Counted from the stretch's first letter, positions 27,151-36,554 are shown. The stretch is DNA of 61,879 nt from Ruminococcus sp. AF41-9 (GCF_003477525.1 NZ_QUDO01000023.1:1-61879); one strand, 5' to 3'. Translations and numbers: made by a program. Notes: a model not told the origin generated them from the sequence alone.

Positions 27151-27218
27151 AAAAGAACTATTGTAAGAGATGAACACCGGTTAGTGTCATATCTCCTGCA
27201 ATGGTTCTTTTTATTTTT
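27151..27218 (+). terminator. Terminator after greA
   Basis: AAAAGAACTATTG and CAATGGTTCTTTTT pair, with an inner AGAGAT/ATCTC stem, followed by a T-rich tract. Confidence 0.8.
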
Positions 27219-27280
27219 ATATCAAAAATACGGATGGATTTATGGGAACCTTACACAGAATGAATATGATGACTGGAAAT

Positions 27281-27319
27281 TTTACATGGATTTAACATTC
27301 TCATGGGGATGATTTTACA
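27281..27319 (+). promoter_or_regulatory. Candidate Pho box
   Basis: TTTACA (27281), TTAACA (27292) and TTTACA (27314) lie in phase at 11-base steps, with TTACAC at 27251. PhoB/PhoP proteins of Firmicutes bind TTAACA-like repeats with about 11-base periodicity. It lies about 70-110 bases before a phosphate symporter gene and near a PhoB/PhoR-like pair. Confidence 0.45.
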
Positions 27320-27387
27320 AAGCATGGTTATGATGGGAAACAAGTTAAATAACCATATACTTATGAAAAGGGAAAAGGAGAATAATC

Positions 27388-29157
27388 ATGGATTTATTCA
27401 GTATATTAACATTAATCGGAGGCCTTGCATTATTTTTGTATGGTATGAATGCAATGGGAGATGGCCTTGCGAAGGTTTCCGGCGGAAAGCTAGAGAAGAT
27501 TCTTGAAAATCTTACTTCAAATCCGATAAAAGCAGTGCTTTTGGGAGCAGGAGTAACAGCAGTGATCCAGTCATCTTCAGCTACGACTGTTATGGTAGTA
27601 GGTTTTGTAAATTCAGGGATCATGAAATTATCACAGGCCGTAGGAGTGATCATGGGTGCCAATATCGGTACTACGATCACTTCCTGGATCTTAAGTCTTA
27701 CAGGAATCCAGAGTGACAACTTTATCATTCAGATGTTTAAACCAACATCATTTTCCCCTGTACTTGCAATCGTTGGTGTGATTTTTATTTTGTTTATCAA
27801 TGATTCAAAGAAGAAAGATATCGGAAGTATTTTTATTGGTTTTGCAATCCTGATGTACGGTATGGATATGATGAGTTCTGCTGTAAAACCCCTTGCAGAA
27901 GTGCCGGAATTTACAAACCTGTTACTTAAATTCTCAAATCCATTGTTAGGTGTTATAGCAGGTGCCCTTCTTACTGCAGTGATCCAGTCATCTTCTGCAT
28001 CCGTAGGTATTCTGCAGGCCCTGTGTCTTACAGGTGCAGTACCGTTCAGTGCAGCAATCCCGATCATTATGGGACAGAACATCGGAACCTGTATTACTGC
28101 AATCCTTTCTGCAATCGGAGCCAAGAAGAATGCAAAACGTGCAGCAGCAGTACATCTGTATTTCAACCTGATCGGTACGGTTATCTTTATGACTGTATTC
28201 TATCTTATAAATGCAGTTGTTGGATTTTCTTTCTTTCATCAGGCAGCAACACCGGCAGGAATTGCTGTTATCCACAGTGTATTTAATGTTACTGCAACGA
28301 TCATTCTCCTTCCTTTTGCAAAGGGACTGGAGAAACTTGCCTGTCTTACAATCCGGGACAAAAAAGAGGACGTTGTTGTTTCAGCAGAGGACAGAGAGTT
28401 TATGATCCTGGAGCCTCGTTTCCTGGAGAAACCGGCATTTGCAGTAGAGCAGAGCCGCAATGCAGCAAGAAAAATGGCAGAAGAATCCCACAATGCACTG
28501 TTTACAGCACTGAGTCTGGTGGATAAATACAGTGAAGAAGGCGTAGAACGTGTGGAAAACATGGAATCCAAGGTTGACCGCTATGAAGATGAACTGGGAA
28601 CTTATCTGGTGAAGCTGAGCCACAAAGATATCTCAGAAGCAGACAGTCACAGCCTTTCCATTATGCTTCACTGTATCGGGGATTTTGAACGTATTTCCGA
28701 CCATGCTGTAAATATTATGGAATCAGCACAGGAGCTTTATGAAAAAGGTCTGAAGTTTTCAGAAAATGCAAAGAAAGATCTGGAAGTGCTGGGACAGGCA
28801 GTAGAAGATATCGTAAATACGGCATATGAAGTTTTTGACAAACAGGATATGAAGCTTGCGGAGAAAATTGAACCACTGGAAGAAGTGATTGATGAACTTT
28901 CCAAAGAAGTAAAACGTCGTCATGTACAGAGACTGAGAAACGGTGAATGTACAATAGAGATGGGATTTATCCTTTCGGATATTACAACCTGTCTGGAACG
29001 TGTGGCAGACCATTGTTCCAATATTGGAGTCTGTGTGACGCAGGTGAATGAAGATTTGTATGATACTCACAGTCATCTGAATATCGTCAAGAGCCATCCG
29101 GACGAAACATTTTATCATGAACTGGAAGACGCACGAATCAAATATCAGCTTTCATAA
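27388..29157 (+). CDS. Na/Pi cotransporter family protein with C-terminal PhoU-like domain
   Basis: 589 residues. Two inverted Na/Pi repeats each contain the QSSSA motif (AVIQSSSATTVMVVGFVNSG and AVIQSSSASVGILQAL) and GANIGTTIT / GQNIGTCIT. About eight to ten membrane segments span residues 5-310. The C-terminal 230 residues are a PhoU-like helical domain (SLSIMLHCIGDFERISDHAVNI and DITTCLERVADHCSNIGV). It imports phosphate with sodium; the PhoU part probably tunes activity. AAGGAG precedes the ATG. A candidate Pho box lies upstream and a two-component system follows. Confidence 0.93.
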   Translation: MDLFSILTLIGGLALFLYGMNAMGDGLAKVSGGKLEKILENLTSNPIKAVLLGAGVTAVIQSSSATTVMVVGFVNSGIMKLSQAVGVIMGANIGTTITSWILSLTGIQSDNFIIQMFKPTSFSPVLAIVGVIFILFINDSKKKDIGSIFIGFAILMYGMDMMSSAVKPLAEVPEFTNLLLKFSNPLLGVIAGALLTAVIQSSSASVGILQALCLTGAVPFSAAIPIIMGQNIGTCITAILSAIGAKKNAKRAAAVHLYFNLIGTVIFMTVFYLINAVVGFSFFHQAATPAGIAVIHSVFNVTATIILLPFAKGLEKLACLTIRDKKEDVVVSAEDREFMILEPRFLEKPAFAVEQSRNAARKMAEESHNALFTALSLVDKYSEEGVERVENMESKVDRYEDELGTYLVKLSHKDISEADSHSLSIMLHCIGDFERISDHAVNIMESAQELYEKGLKFSENAKKDLEVLGQAVEDIVNTAYEVFDKQDMKLAEKIEPLEEVIDELSKEVKRRHVQRLRNGECTIEMGFILSDITTCLERVADHCSNIGVCVTQVNEDLYDTHSHLNIVKSHPDETFYHELEDARIKYQLS

Positions 29158-29195
29158 AAATAAACAGGTGGATGATGGTTATCCGCATGATCAGG

Positions 29196-29256
29196 AAATC
29201 CGGGCACTCTGAAGTATCTGAGAGAGATATTTCAGAGAAAATGGCCGGATTTTTGC
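29196..29256 (+). terminator. Terminator between the phosphate symporter and the response regulator
   Basis: AAATCCGG and CCGGATTTTT enclose CTCTGAA/TTCAGAG, a two-tier stem with a T-run. Confidence 0.75.
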
Positions 29257-29379
29257 TTTAAAGAAATAAAGCAGATGCCGGATATCTACTTGTACAGGGA
29301 TAAAAAAATAAGTATACTGAAAAAAGAAATACACTTGTGACGACAAAGCAGGTGATAAATAAAGGGGAGGCAAAGCAGA

Positions 29380-30048
29380 ATGATCTATTGTGTAGAAGAT
29401 GAGCGGAATATCAGGGAGCTTCTTATTTATACACTGGAAACAACAGGATTTAAAGCCAGGGGGTTTGGAAATGGCAATGAACTGATGAAAGCGCTGAAGG
29501 AAGAGATACCGGAGCTGATCCTGCTGGATATCATGCTTCCGGGGGATGATGGCTATACCATTCTGGAACAGCTGAAAAGTATGCCATCTGTAAAGGATGT
29601 GCCGGTAATTATGGTTACTGCAAAAGAAGCGGAATTTGACAAAGTAAAAGGTCTGGAAGGCGGAGCGGATGATTACATTACCAAGCCTTTCGGTATGATG
29701 GAATTTGTTGCCAGAGTAAAAGCAGTTCTCAGACGAAGTGCCCGTCAGAATGAAGACAAGGAACTGCATTACGACGAGCTTTATCTGAATGTAGGACGTC
29801 ATGAGGTGCATTACCGGGAAGAGAAGGTCGATCTTACCCGAAAAGAATTTGAACTTCTTCAGTATCTGCTGGAGAATAAAGGACTTGTTATGACAAGAAA
29901 TCAGATTCTCTGCCATGTATGGGGATATGACTTTGACGGTGAAACCAGAACTGTGGATGTCCATGTGAGAACCCTGCGCCAGAAACTTGGCGAGGCAGGA
30001 AATCTGATCGAAACGATTCGGGGGGTGGGATACAGAATCGGTGCATAA
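29380..30048 (+). CDS. OmpR/PhoB family response regulator
   Basis: 222 residues. The receiver domain (1-120) has the acidic pair near EDE (6-8), phospho-acceptor Asp50 in ELILLDIMLPG and Lys102 in YITKPF. The winged-helix domain (about 125-222) has LTRKEFELLQYLLENKGLVMTRNQIL and TVDVHVRTLRQKLGE. AGGGGAGG precedes the ATG. It forms an operon with the histidine kinase 33 bases downstream. Its neighbour is a phosphate symporter, so a PhoB/PhoP-like role in phosphate response is the leading hypothesis. Confidence 0.94.
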   Translation: MIYCVEDERNIRELLIYTLETTGFKARGFGNGNELMKALKEEIPELILLDIMLPGDDGYTILEQLKSMPSVKDVPVIMVTAKEAEFDKVKGLEGGADDYITKPFGMMEFVARVKAVLRRSARQNEDKELHYDELYLNVGRHEVHYREEKVDLTRKEFELLQYLLENKGLVMTRNQILCHVWGYDFDGETRTVDVHVRTLRQKLGEAGNLIETIRGVGYRIGA

Positions 30049-30081
30049 CAGATAAAACAGACGAAAAACAGGAGTGGAAAA

Positions 30082-31434
30082 ATGAAGCATAAAATATTCA
30101 GTCACACCAGTTTACTTATTATTTTATCCGTAATACTTACATTCCTGGCAGCAGGAACTGTCATGTATAACAGATATGATATTTATATGAAACAGGGTGT
30201 CAGAGATGAAGCCGCATATATTAAAACAGGTCTGGAAGAAGACGGAGACGTTTTTCTTTCAGACAGGATCGGAGATGTCACCAGCAGCAGGATCACTCTT
30301 CTGGGAAAAGATGGTCAGGTGTTGTTTGACAGTATTGAGAATCCGGAAGAAATGGAAAATCACAGTAACAGACCGGAATTTATTGAAGCTGAGAAGCAGG
30401 GATCCGGTGAGATGGTACGCTATTCAGACACCTTATCAAAACAGACGTTTTACTATGCTGTAAAATTAAAGGATGATCAGGTTCTGCGAGTAGCCAGGAC
30501 TACAGATAGTCTTCTGGTAACAATGTTAACCAGCTTTCTTCTGCTTGGCGGACTGGTATGCGTGATCCTTGTAATTGAACTTTTTCTTGTGCAGAAGCAG
30601 ACCAGAAAACTGATAGAGCCTATCAACCGGATTGATCTGGAACATCCTCTGGAGCATGTATGCTACGAAGAATTAAGGCCATTGCTTTTTCGTCTGGATC
30701 AGCAGAACAGACAGATTCAGAAACAGCTGGAAGATCTTAAGAATGCAGAGAGTGCAAGAAAAGAGTTTACGGCAAATGTTTCCCATGAATTGAAAACTCC
30801 TCTTATGTCAATCTCCGGATATGCGGAGCTTATGATGAATGGAATGGTACCGCCGGACAAGATGCAGGATTTTTCCGGCAGGATTTTTCATGAGTCCGAG
30901 CGTTTATCAAATCTGGTTGCAGATATCATTCAGCTTTCCAGACTGGATGAGAAGAACGGAGAAACTATGTTTGAACAGGTTGACATCGGAGAGCTTGGGG
31001 AAGATGTGATCAACAATCTGCAGAACAGGGCAGCAAAGAAAAAGATTAATCTGGAATATACAGGCGGACCTGCACAGATGCAGGGAGTACGCCATGTATT
31101 ATATGAAATGTTCTACAATATTACAGATAATGCTATCCGCTATACCCCGGATGGTGGAGATGTAAAGGTTTTTGTGGGAAAACTCAATGGGAAACCGTAC
31201 TTTCGTGTGGAAGATAACGGAATAGGAATTCCGGAGAGCGAACAGCAGAGAATCTTCGAGCGTTTTTACAGAGTGGACAAGAGCCATTCTCGTGAAACCG
31301 GAGGTACAGGCCTGGGGCTTTCTATTGTAAAACATGGCGCAGTTTTGCATCATGCAAAGATTCTTCTGGACAGTGAGCCGGGTAAGGGAACGAAGATGGA
31401 AATCCTGTTTGATCAAACTATAGCAATTCCATAA
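30082..31434 (+). CDS. Sensor histidine kinase, PhoR-like
   Basis: 450 residues. TM1 (about 10-29), an extracytoplasmic domain (30-140), and TM2 (142-170) precede a HAMP-like or short linker. HisKA has phospho-acceptor His235 in NVSHELKTPLMSISGY. The HATPase domain shows the N box NITDNAIRYTP, DNGIGIP and GGTGLGLSIVK. It is the cognate kinase of the upstream regulator. No PAS domain is evident between TM2 and the His, unlike many PhoR proteins. The stop codon lies inside the left arm of a long fold-back element. Confidence 0.93.
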   Translation: MKHKIFSHTSLLIILSVILTFLAAGTVMYNRYDIYMKQGVRDEAAYIKTGLEEDGDVFLSDRIGDVTSSRITLLGKDGQVLFDSIENPEEMENHSNRPEFIEAEKQGSGEMVRYSDTLSKQTFYYAVKLKDDQVLRVARTTDSLLVTMLTSFLLLGGLVCVILVIELFLVQKQTRKLIEPINRIDLEHPLEHVCYEELRPLLFRLDQQNRQIQKQLEDLKNAESARKEFTANVSHELKTPLMSISGYAELMMNGMVPPDKMQDFSGRIFHESERLSNLVADIIQLSRLDEKNGETMFEQVDIGELGEDVINNLQNRAAKKKINLEYTGGPAQMQGVRHVLYEMFYNITDNAIRYTPDGGDVKVFVGKLNGKPYFRVEDNGIGIPESEQQRIFERFYRVDKSHSRETGGTGLGLSIVKHGAVLHHAKILLDSEPGKGTKMEILFDQTIAIP

Positions 31435-31582
31435 AATAATGCAATCAAGACAGTTCAGCAGAATGCGAAGGACAAGGAAGATATCTGCAGGCGTGCTGAC
31501 GCACGGCAAAGATATCTGACGCAGGACTTCACGCTATGATGGACTGTATTGTTTGCGGTAATTTATGGAATTGCTATAAGTA
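31417..31582. repeat. Long fold-back (cruciform) element
   Basis: The outer arms 31419-31435 and 31562-31578 are a perfect 17-base inverted repeat (TATAGCAATTCCATAAA). The complementarity continues imperfectly inward: TGCAATCAAGACAGTTCAGC against the complement of GGACTGTATTGTTTGCG, then GATATC...GATATC around CGTGC-TGAC-GCACG in the centre. The whole 166 bases can form one hairpin. It overlaps the last codons of the kinase. The remainder of the gap to 31735 shows no further element. Confidence 0.75.
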
Positions 31583-31735
31583 AAGCTCTTGTTTCCATTG
31601 CTTTCAGGTGAATTTTGGGGATTGACAGACAAGTGATTATTAGAGAAAATAAAGTCAGACAGTTCCTCTGTAGAAGCAGGTACAAAAATAAATTCATGTG
31701 GACAAGTCTGAGAGACAATGGAGGGTATTTTCAGT

Positions 31736-33003
31736 ATGGAAAAATGGAGAAGCATTGCAGCGGGTATGAGCTGTTTGTCAATGTTGTTTGCAACAGGAGC
31801 GGTTACTGTATCAGCATCAGATGAAATCACAGAAATTCCGGAACAGAGTATTGTATACTGGTCCATGTGGGAAGAAGATGAACCACAGGCAGATGTGATC
31901 AGAGAAGCAGCAGAAGCTTATGAAGAAGCAACAGGTATTTCTGTAGAGATTCAGTGGAAGGGTAGAGGAATCCGGTCTCTGATAGAACCTGCCCTGGATG
32001 CCGGAGAACAGATTGACCTTTTTGATGATGATTATCAGAGGATGGCTCAGGAACACAGGGATTATCTGGCAGAATTAAAAGGAATGGCAGATACTGTGGA
32101 TTATGAGAAGCATATTATGCCGATACTGTTGGAACAGGTGAAGAACTGGGGAAATGGAGAACTGCTTGCAATGCCATATCAGCCTTATATCACAGGCGTC
32201 TGGTATAATAAGGATTTATGGGAAGAAGCCGGACTTACAGAACAGGATATCCCGGATACCTGGAAGAAACTGATCAGAGTATGCCGTAAGATTAAAAACA
32301 GTGACAGTGGTCTTAGTGCCATGACCTGCGATGAAGAGTATGTGAATCTTCTGTATGGATATCAGCTTGCCAGATATCTTGGACAGGAGAAAGTGCAGCA
32401 GCTGATCCGTAACTGTACCTGGTCACAGATTCCACAGGCAAAAGAGGCGGCAGATGATATCAGAATTTTGTTTTTTGCGGGATATATGAGTCAGAGTGCA
32501 CCGGCACAGCATCCGGAAGGTCAGAATGAAGTGGGAGATGGCGAGGCAGTCATGGTGCTACAGGGCTCCTGGGTTCCGAATGAAGTGACAGAAGTTACAG
32601 GATCTGATGATTCCTGGGGATTTTTTCCATGGCCTGCAGTAAAGGCCGGAACAGACGGCACAGAAGGTGTTATGGTGGGAGCACAGGGATTTGGAGTCAC
32701 TAAGGATTCGCAGATGAAACAGGAAGCTTTTGATTTTGCATATTCCATCTGTACCGGGGAAACAGATATGAAAATGACAGATGCGGTTAATTCCATCCCG
32801 GCAGATACGGACAATACACAATGGCCGGAAGTGCTGGCAGATGCAGTACCGTATATGGAAGAGATGTCAAAGCCGTACATGTGGGCAGCAGGTCTGGAGG
32901 CAGATCTGGATTATAAAGAACAGATACAAAGCGAACTTCTGAAGCTACAAGATTAGAAGAAACATCGGATGAATTTATAGAGAATCTCAGCAGTATGAAA
33001 TAA
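31736..33003 (+). CDS. Extracellular sugar-binding protein, frameshifted near the C-terminus
   Basis: A family 1 solute-binding protein of about 422 residues. The signal peptide ends near VTVSA-SD with no lipobox. The mature part opens YWSMWEEDEPQADVIREAAEAYEEATG, closely matching the second binding protein at 34198. Motifs include LLAMPYQPYITGVWYNKDLWEEAGL and VMVLQGSWVPNEVTEV. The frame stops at 32954 after KLQD; restoring one T in the TT run gives QDLEETSDEFIENLSSMK and a stop at 33001, the normal end. ATG 31736 follows GGAGGG. It has no permease directly downstream and may use those at 35.6-37.4 kb or act as a sensor. Confidence 0.85.
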
Positions 33004-33043
33004 GAAAAAGGCTGCTCGACATTATGAAAATATTGGTCCGATA

Positions 33044-33943
33044 TTACTGGCGCTCTCGTTCTGAGAGCGCCTTTATTGATGTAATATATTCTGTGGGTGT
33101 CATTCCGGAAATCTTTTTAAACTGTCTGGAGAAGTAATGGATGGAAGAGTATCCCAGAAATTCCGAAATCTGTGTGAAGTTCATCTGGTTCTCGCGGATC
33201 AGCTGTCTGGCATAGGCAATCTTTAACCGGGAAAAGAAATCCATGGCGCCACACTGATGCTGTTCCTGAAATATTTTCTGAAGCTGGGAGCGTCCGATCA
33301 TATTGTCATGACACAGATCGCAGAGTGTAATATTTTCCCGGATATGGTCCTCCATATAAGCAATGACACGTTTATAGACAGCGGAATTATTTTTCAGATT
33401 TACAAATTGGCTGACTGGTACAGTCATAGGAGGAGAAGAATTTCTCCGAATCATGTAGATCAGCATCTGCTCAAGGTAAATGCGGATAAGCTGCTGAGAA
33501 CCAAACAAAAAATCTTCTTTCTTTTCCATCTTTTCTGTATAAGGATCATCCAGAGGGGTTTTGATACAGCGGCGTGCCTCGGCAATTAGCATTCCCATGA
33601 GATTTCTCTCAGAATCAGAAAGTTTCAGTAATTTTTTCTCAAAGAATTTCATACATGGAGAATCGCATTCAAAAGAAACTACCACAATATTAGGTGCGGT
33701 ATTTCCTATGGCAATAAGGTTATGAAATTCATTTGGTCTGTGAAAGATGAGCTGTCCGCTTGTCAGATGGTAGATACCGTTATCTGTCTCTATTTCTGCC
33801 TTTCCCTTATCTACACATTGAAATTCCCAGAAATTATGGCGTTCTCCTGCAAAGTGAAAATCACTTTTGTATTCAAAATAGTGGATTGTATAAATTTGGT
33901 CAATATGAATATCTTCTTCCAGATACATACTCTCAAAAGCCAT
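33044..33943 (-). CDS. AraC family transcriptional regulator
   Basis: 299 residues. The N-terminal half is a cupin-type sugar-sensing domain (HNFWEFQCVDKGKAEIETDNG, LTSGQLIFHRPNEFH). The C-terminal 100 residues are the double helix-turn-helix: ITLCDLCHDNMIGRSQLQKIFQEQHQCGAMDFFSRLKIAYARQLIREN, then FTQISEFLGYSSIHYFSRQFKKISGMTPTEY. Start 33943 has GGGAGGTGG upstream. It is divergent from the second sugar-binding protein gene and most likely activates it in response to the transported sugar. Confidence 0.94.
   Translation of the reverse strand: MAFESMYLEEDIHIDQIYTIHYFEYKSDFHFAGERHNFWEFQCVDKGKAEIETDNGIYHLTSGQLIFHRPNEFHNLIAIGNTAPNIVVVSFECDSPCMKFFEKKLLKLSDSERNLMGMLIAEARRCIKTPLDDPYTEKMEKKEDFLFGSQQLIRIYLEQMLIYMIRRNSSPPMTVPVSQFVNLKNNSAVYKRVIAYMEDHIRENITLCDLCHDNMIGRSQLQKIFQEQHQCGAMDFFSRLKIAYARQLIRENQMNFTQISEFLGYSSIHYFSRQFKKISGMTPTEYITSIKALSERERQ
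33049..33076 (+). terminator. Terminator of the first sugar-binding protein, inside the araC-type gene end
   Basis: GGCGCTCTC and GAGAGCGCC form a perfect 9-base stem with a 5-base loop followed by TTTATT on the plus strand. On the minus strand the same bases encode the last residues of the AraC protein. Confidence 0.6.
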
Positions 33944-33985
33944 TACTGCCACCTCCCTCTTGCTGTCAGAAATCTGCAATATGGT

Positions 33986-34096
33986 TGTTGTGTACAAGTA
34001 TACAACAAAAACAGATGAAAAACCAGTTAAAAATGAATTTTTGTACAAAAGAAATGGACGTTTGTGCAAATACTATTTGTGCAAAAATGATAAAAT
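33986..34096 (+). promoter_or_regulatory. Operator and promoter region between araC-type gene and binding protein
   Basis: TTTGTACAAA (34040-34049) and TTTGTGCAAA (34061-34070 and 34076-34085) are three copies of one palindromic 10-mer. A TTGTTGTGTACAAGTATACAACAA palindrome-like block is at 33986-34009. TAAAAT (34091-34096) may be the -10, which would place the last repeats over the -35, the expected position for AraC activation. Confidence 0.5.
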
Positions 34097-34197
34097 AAGA
34101 ACTACCAAAAGAAATAATTGTTAAAATTCAACAAAAGAGCGAAAAGAGAGAAAAAAGAAGACAAAATGTCAAAACCGACAAAGGAGGAAAAAAGGTT

Positions 34198-35447
34198 ATG
34201 GGAATGAAGAAAAAGATGCTTAGTGCAACATTATGTGCGGTTATGGTTGGTTCACTTGCAGTACCGGCTTTCACTGTTCAGGCAGCAGATGACACATTGG
34301 TTTACTGGTCAATGTGGGAAGCTACAGAGCCACAGGGACAGGTGATTCAGGAAGCAGTTGACGCTTATACAGAACAGACAGGAGTTAAGGTAGACCTTCA
34401 GTTTAAGGGACGTACCGGAAACCGTGAAGCACTTCAGCCTGCACTGGACGGCGGCACACAGATTGATATTTTTGACGAAGATATCGACCGTGTAAACGGA
34501 ATGTACGGTAAATATCTCTGGATCTGGAAGACCTTGCGAAAGAGAATGACTATGAAGCAACTGCAAATGCAGGTCTGATGGCAGCATGCCGTGATGCCGG
34601 CGGCGGTACATTAAAAACAATTCCATATCAGCCAAACGTATTTGCTTTCTTCTATAACAAAGATCTGTTTGAGCAGGCAGGAATCACAGAAGAACCGAAG
34701 ACATGGGATGAATTCAAAGATGTATGCCAGAAATTAAAAGATGCAGGAATCACACCAATGACTATGGATGATGCCTATGCAACATGTGTGATCGGATATC
34801 ATCTTGCAAGACTGGTTGGCGAAGATAAAGTAAAAGAGATCGTAACTGAAGGTGAATGGGATGATCCTGCAGTTCTTCAGATGGCACAGGATATCGAAGA
34901 ACTTGCATCTAACGGATATTATTCAGAGATGGTTGGTTCCAACGTATGGCCTGCAGGTCAGAACACAGAGCTTGCACTTGGAACAGCTGCAATGTATCTG
35001 AATGGCTCCTGGTTACCAAACGAAGTAAAAGAGATGGCAGGTCCTGACTTCCACTGGGGATGCTTCGCATATCCGGCACTTACAGACGGAGCAAACGGAA
35101 TCGAAACAAACAACTTCGGCGCACAGGTATTTGGTATTAACAAAGATACAAAACTTGCAAAAGAAGCATTTGATCTGATCACATTCCTTACAAAAGGTGA
35201 ATACGACCAGAAACTTGCAGATGAAACTGTAGGTATCCCGGCTGATACAACAAACACAGAATGGCCGGCAATGGTTGAGTGTGCAAAACCTGTTATTGAG
35301 CAGAGCACAAACCGTTTCACATGGGCATGCGGTGTAGAATCTAACGTAGATATGACTCCGGTTATCAAAGAAAACTTTATCAAATTAATGGCAGGTTCCA
35401 TTACAGCAGATGAATTTGTTTCCACTATGCAGGACGCAGCAAAATAA
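34198..35447 (+). CDS. Extracellular sugar-binding protein, frameshifted in the N-terminal third
   Basis: A family 1 solute-binding protein of about 416 residues. The signal peptide ends AFTVQA-AD and lacks a lipobox. YWSMWEATEPQGQVIQEAVDAYTEQTG matches the upstream paralogue. The frame is broken at 34518: CTC-TGG is seen where CTC-CTG-GAT would be expected. After adding one base it reads LLDLEDLAKENDYEATANAGLMAACRDAGGGT and continues to 35447 with IPYQPNVFAFFYNKDLFEQAG and MYLNGSWLPNEVKEM. The deletion can be explained by CC read as C. GGAGG precedes the ATG. The two permeases follow, making this the dedicated binding protein. Confidence 0.87.
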
Positions 35448-35467
35448 ATAAACAAAGAATTTATAAA

Positions 35468-35508
35468 GATGGTGGCATCGTATCTACGCTGCCGCCATCT
35501 CTCTTTTT
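35468..35508 (+). terminator. Terminator after the sugar-binding protein
   Basis: GATGGTGGC and GCCGCCATC pair and are followed by TCTCTTTTT. Partial termination here would give excess binding protein over permeases, a common arrangement. Confidence 0.75.
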
Positions 35509-35520
35509 GAAACCGCCAGA

Positions 35521-35601
35521 CATGAGAAAGTAGCGATTTACGAAGTAAATCAGCGGATTCTGAATGGATGGAGGATTGCGGGAGCGAAGCGTAGCAATCC
35601 G
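35521..35601. repeat. Interspersed repeat variant between binding protein and permease
   Basis: CATGAGAAAGTAGCGATTTACGAAGTAAATCAGCGGATTCTGAATGG resembles 23150-23201. It is followed by GGATTGC/GCAATCC, a short hairpin (35573-35600). Confidence 0.6.
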
Positions 35602-35635
35602 TAGATATGATATTACTTACAGAGGAGGTATTTAT

Positions 35636-36541
35636 TTGAAGAAGAATAAAACGATGATTGTTGTATTTCTGACTCCGGCAGTTCTGCTGTTTCTGGGAAT
35701 CTTTCTTTATCCGATTATCAGAACAGTAATCATGAGCTTTTTCAAGATTGACGGAGTTACAGATTCCATGGATTTATGGAAATTCGTAGGATTCGGCAAC
35801 TACACAAAGCTGATGAGTACCAGCTTATTTAAGACTTCATTTTTTAACCTGTTTCGTATCTGGCTGATCGGCGGTCTGGTGGTAATGAGCCTGTCTCTTT
35901 TATTTGCAGTTATCCTTACCAGCGGAATCAGAGGAAAGAAATTTTTCCGCGCGATCATTTATATGCCAAATATCGTCAGTGCAGTAGCACTTGCAACTAT
36001 GTGGCTGCAGTATGTATACAGTCCAAGATATGGTCTGCTGAAAGATCTTTTTACGGCATTACATCTGGACAATCTGGCGAAAATCCAGTTCCTGGATAAT
36101 GATCACAAATTCTGGGCACTGTTGTTTGCATATTGTTTCGGAATGGTTGGATACCATATGCTGATCTGGCTCAGCGGTATTGAGCGTATCAGCCCCGAAT
36201 ATTATGAGGCAGCAACCATTGACGGAGCGACCAAACCGGCACAGTTCCGTTACATGACACTTCCATTGTTAAAGGGAGTATTTAAGACAAATATTACCAT
36301 GTGGTCTGTAAGCAGTGTTGGCTTTTTTGTATGGTCACAGCTTTTCTCCACAGTAACTGCAGACACACAGACAATTACCCCTTATGTTTATATGTACATG
36401 CAGATTTTCGGCGGCGGTAATACAGTTACAGAACGAAATGCAGGTCTGGGAGCTGCCATCGGTGTACTGCTCAGCGTCTGCGTAGTCATTGTATTTACAA
36501 TCTGTAACAAAGTGATCAAAGATGATGATCTGGAATTCTAA
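35636..36541 (+). CDS. Sugar ABC transporter permease (MalF/UgpA type)
   Basis: 301 residues with six membrane segments. The inner-membrane EAA loop is visible as EYYEAATIDGATKPAQFRYMTLPLLKG. The start is TTG at 35636, 8 bases after AGAGGAGG, giving a product that begins MKKNKTMIVVF. An upstream in-frame ATG at 35564 lies in the interspersed repeat and is unlikely. It partners with the next permease; the shared ATPase is not in this window and is probably a general MsmX-type protein. Confidence 0.92.
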   Translation: MKKNKTMIVVFLTPAVLLFLGIFLYPIIRTVIMSFFKIDGVTDSMDLWKFVGFGNYTKLMSTSLFKTSFFNLFRIWLIGGLVVMSLSLLFAVILTSGIRGKKFFRAIIYMPNIVSAVALATMWLQYVYSPRYGLLKDLFTALHLDNLAKIQFLDNDHKFWALLFAYCFGMVGYHMLIWLSGIERISPEYYEAATIDGATKPAQFRYMTLPLLKGVFKTNITMWSVSSVGFFVWSQLFSTVTADTQTITPYVYMYMQIFGGGNTVTERNAGLGAAIGVLLSVCVVIVFTICNKVIKDDDLEF

Positions 36542-36554
36542 GGAGGGATGAGAA

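Noticed and set aside
31435..31582. Intrinsic terminator of the histidine kinase gene
   Set aside because: The fold-back is far longer than a terminator and has no T-run after the right arm.
34578..35447. Separate second gene starting at 34578
   Set aside because: It is the continuation of the binding protein begun at 34198 after a one-base break, and lacks its own signal peptide.
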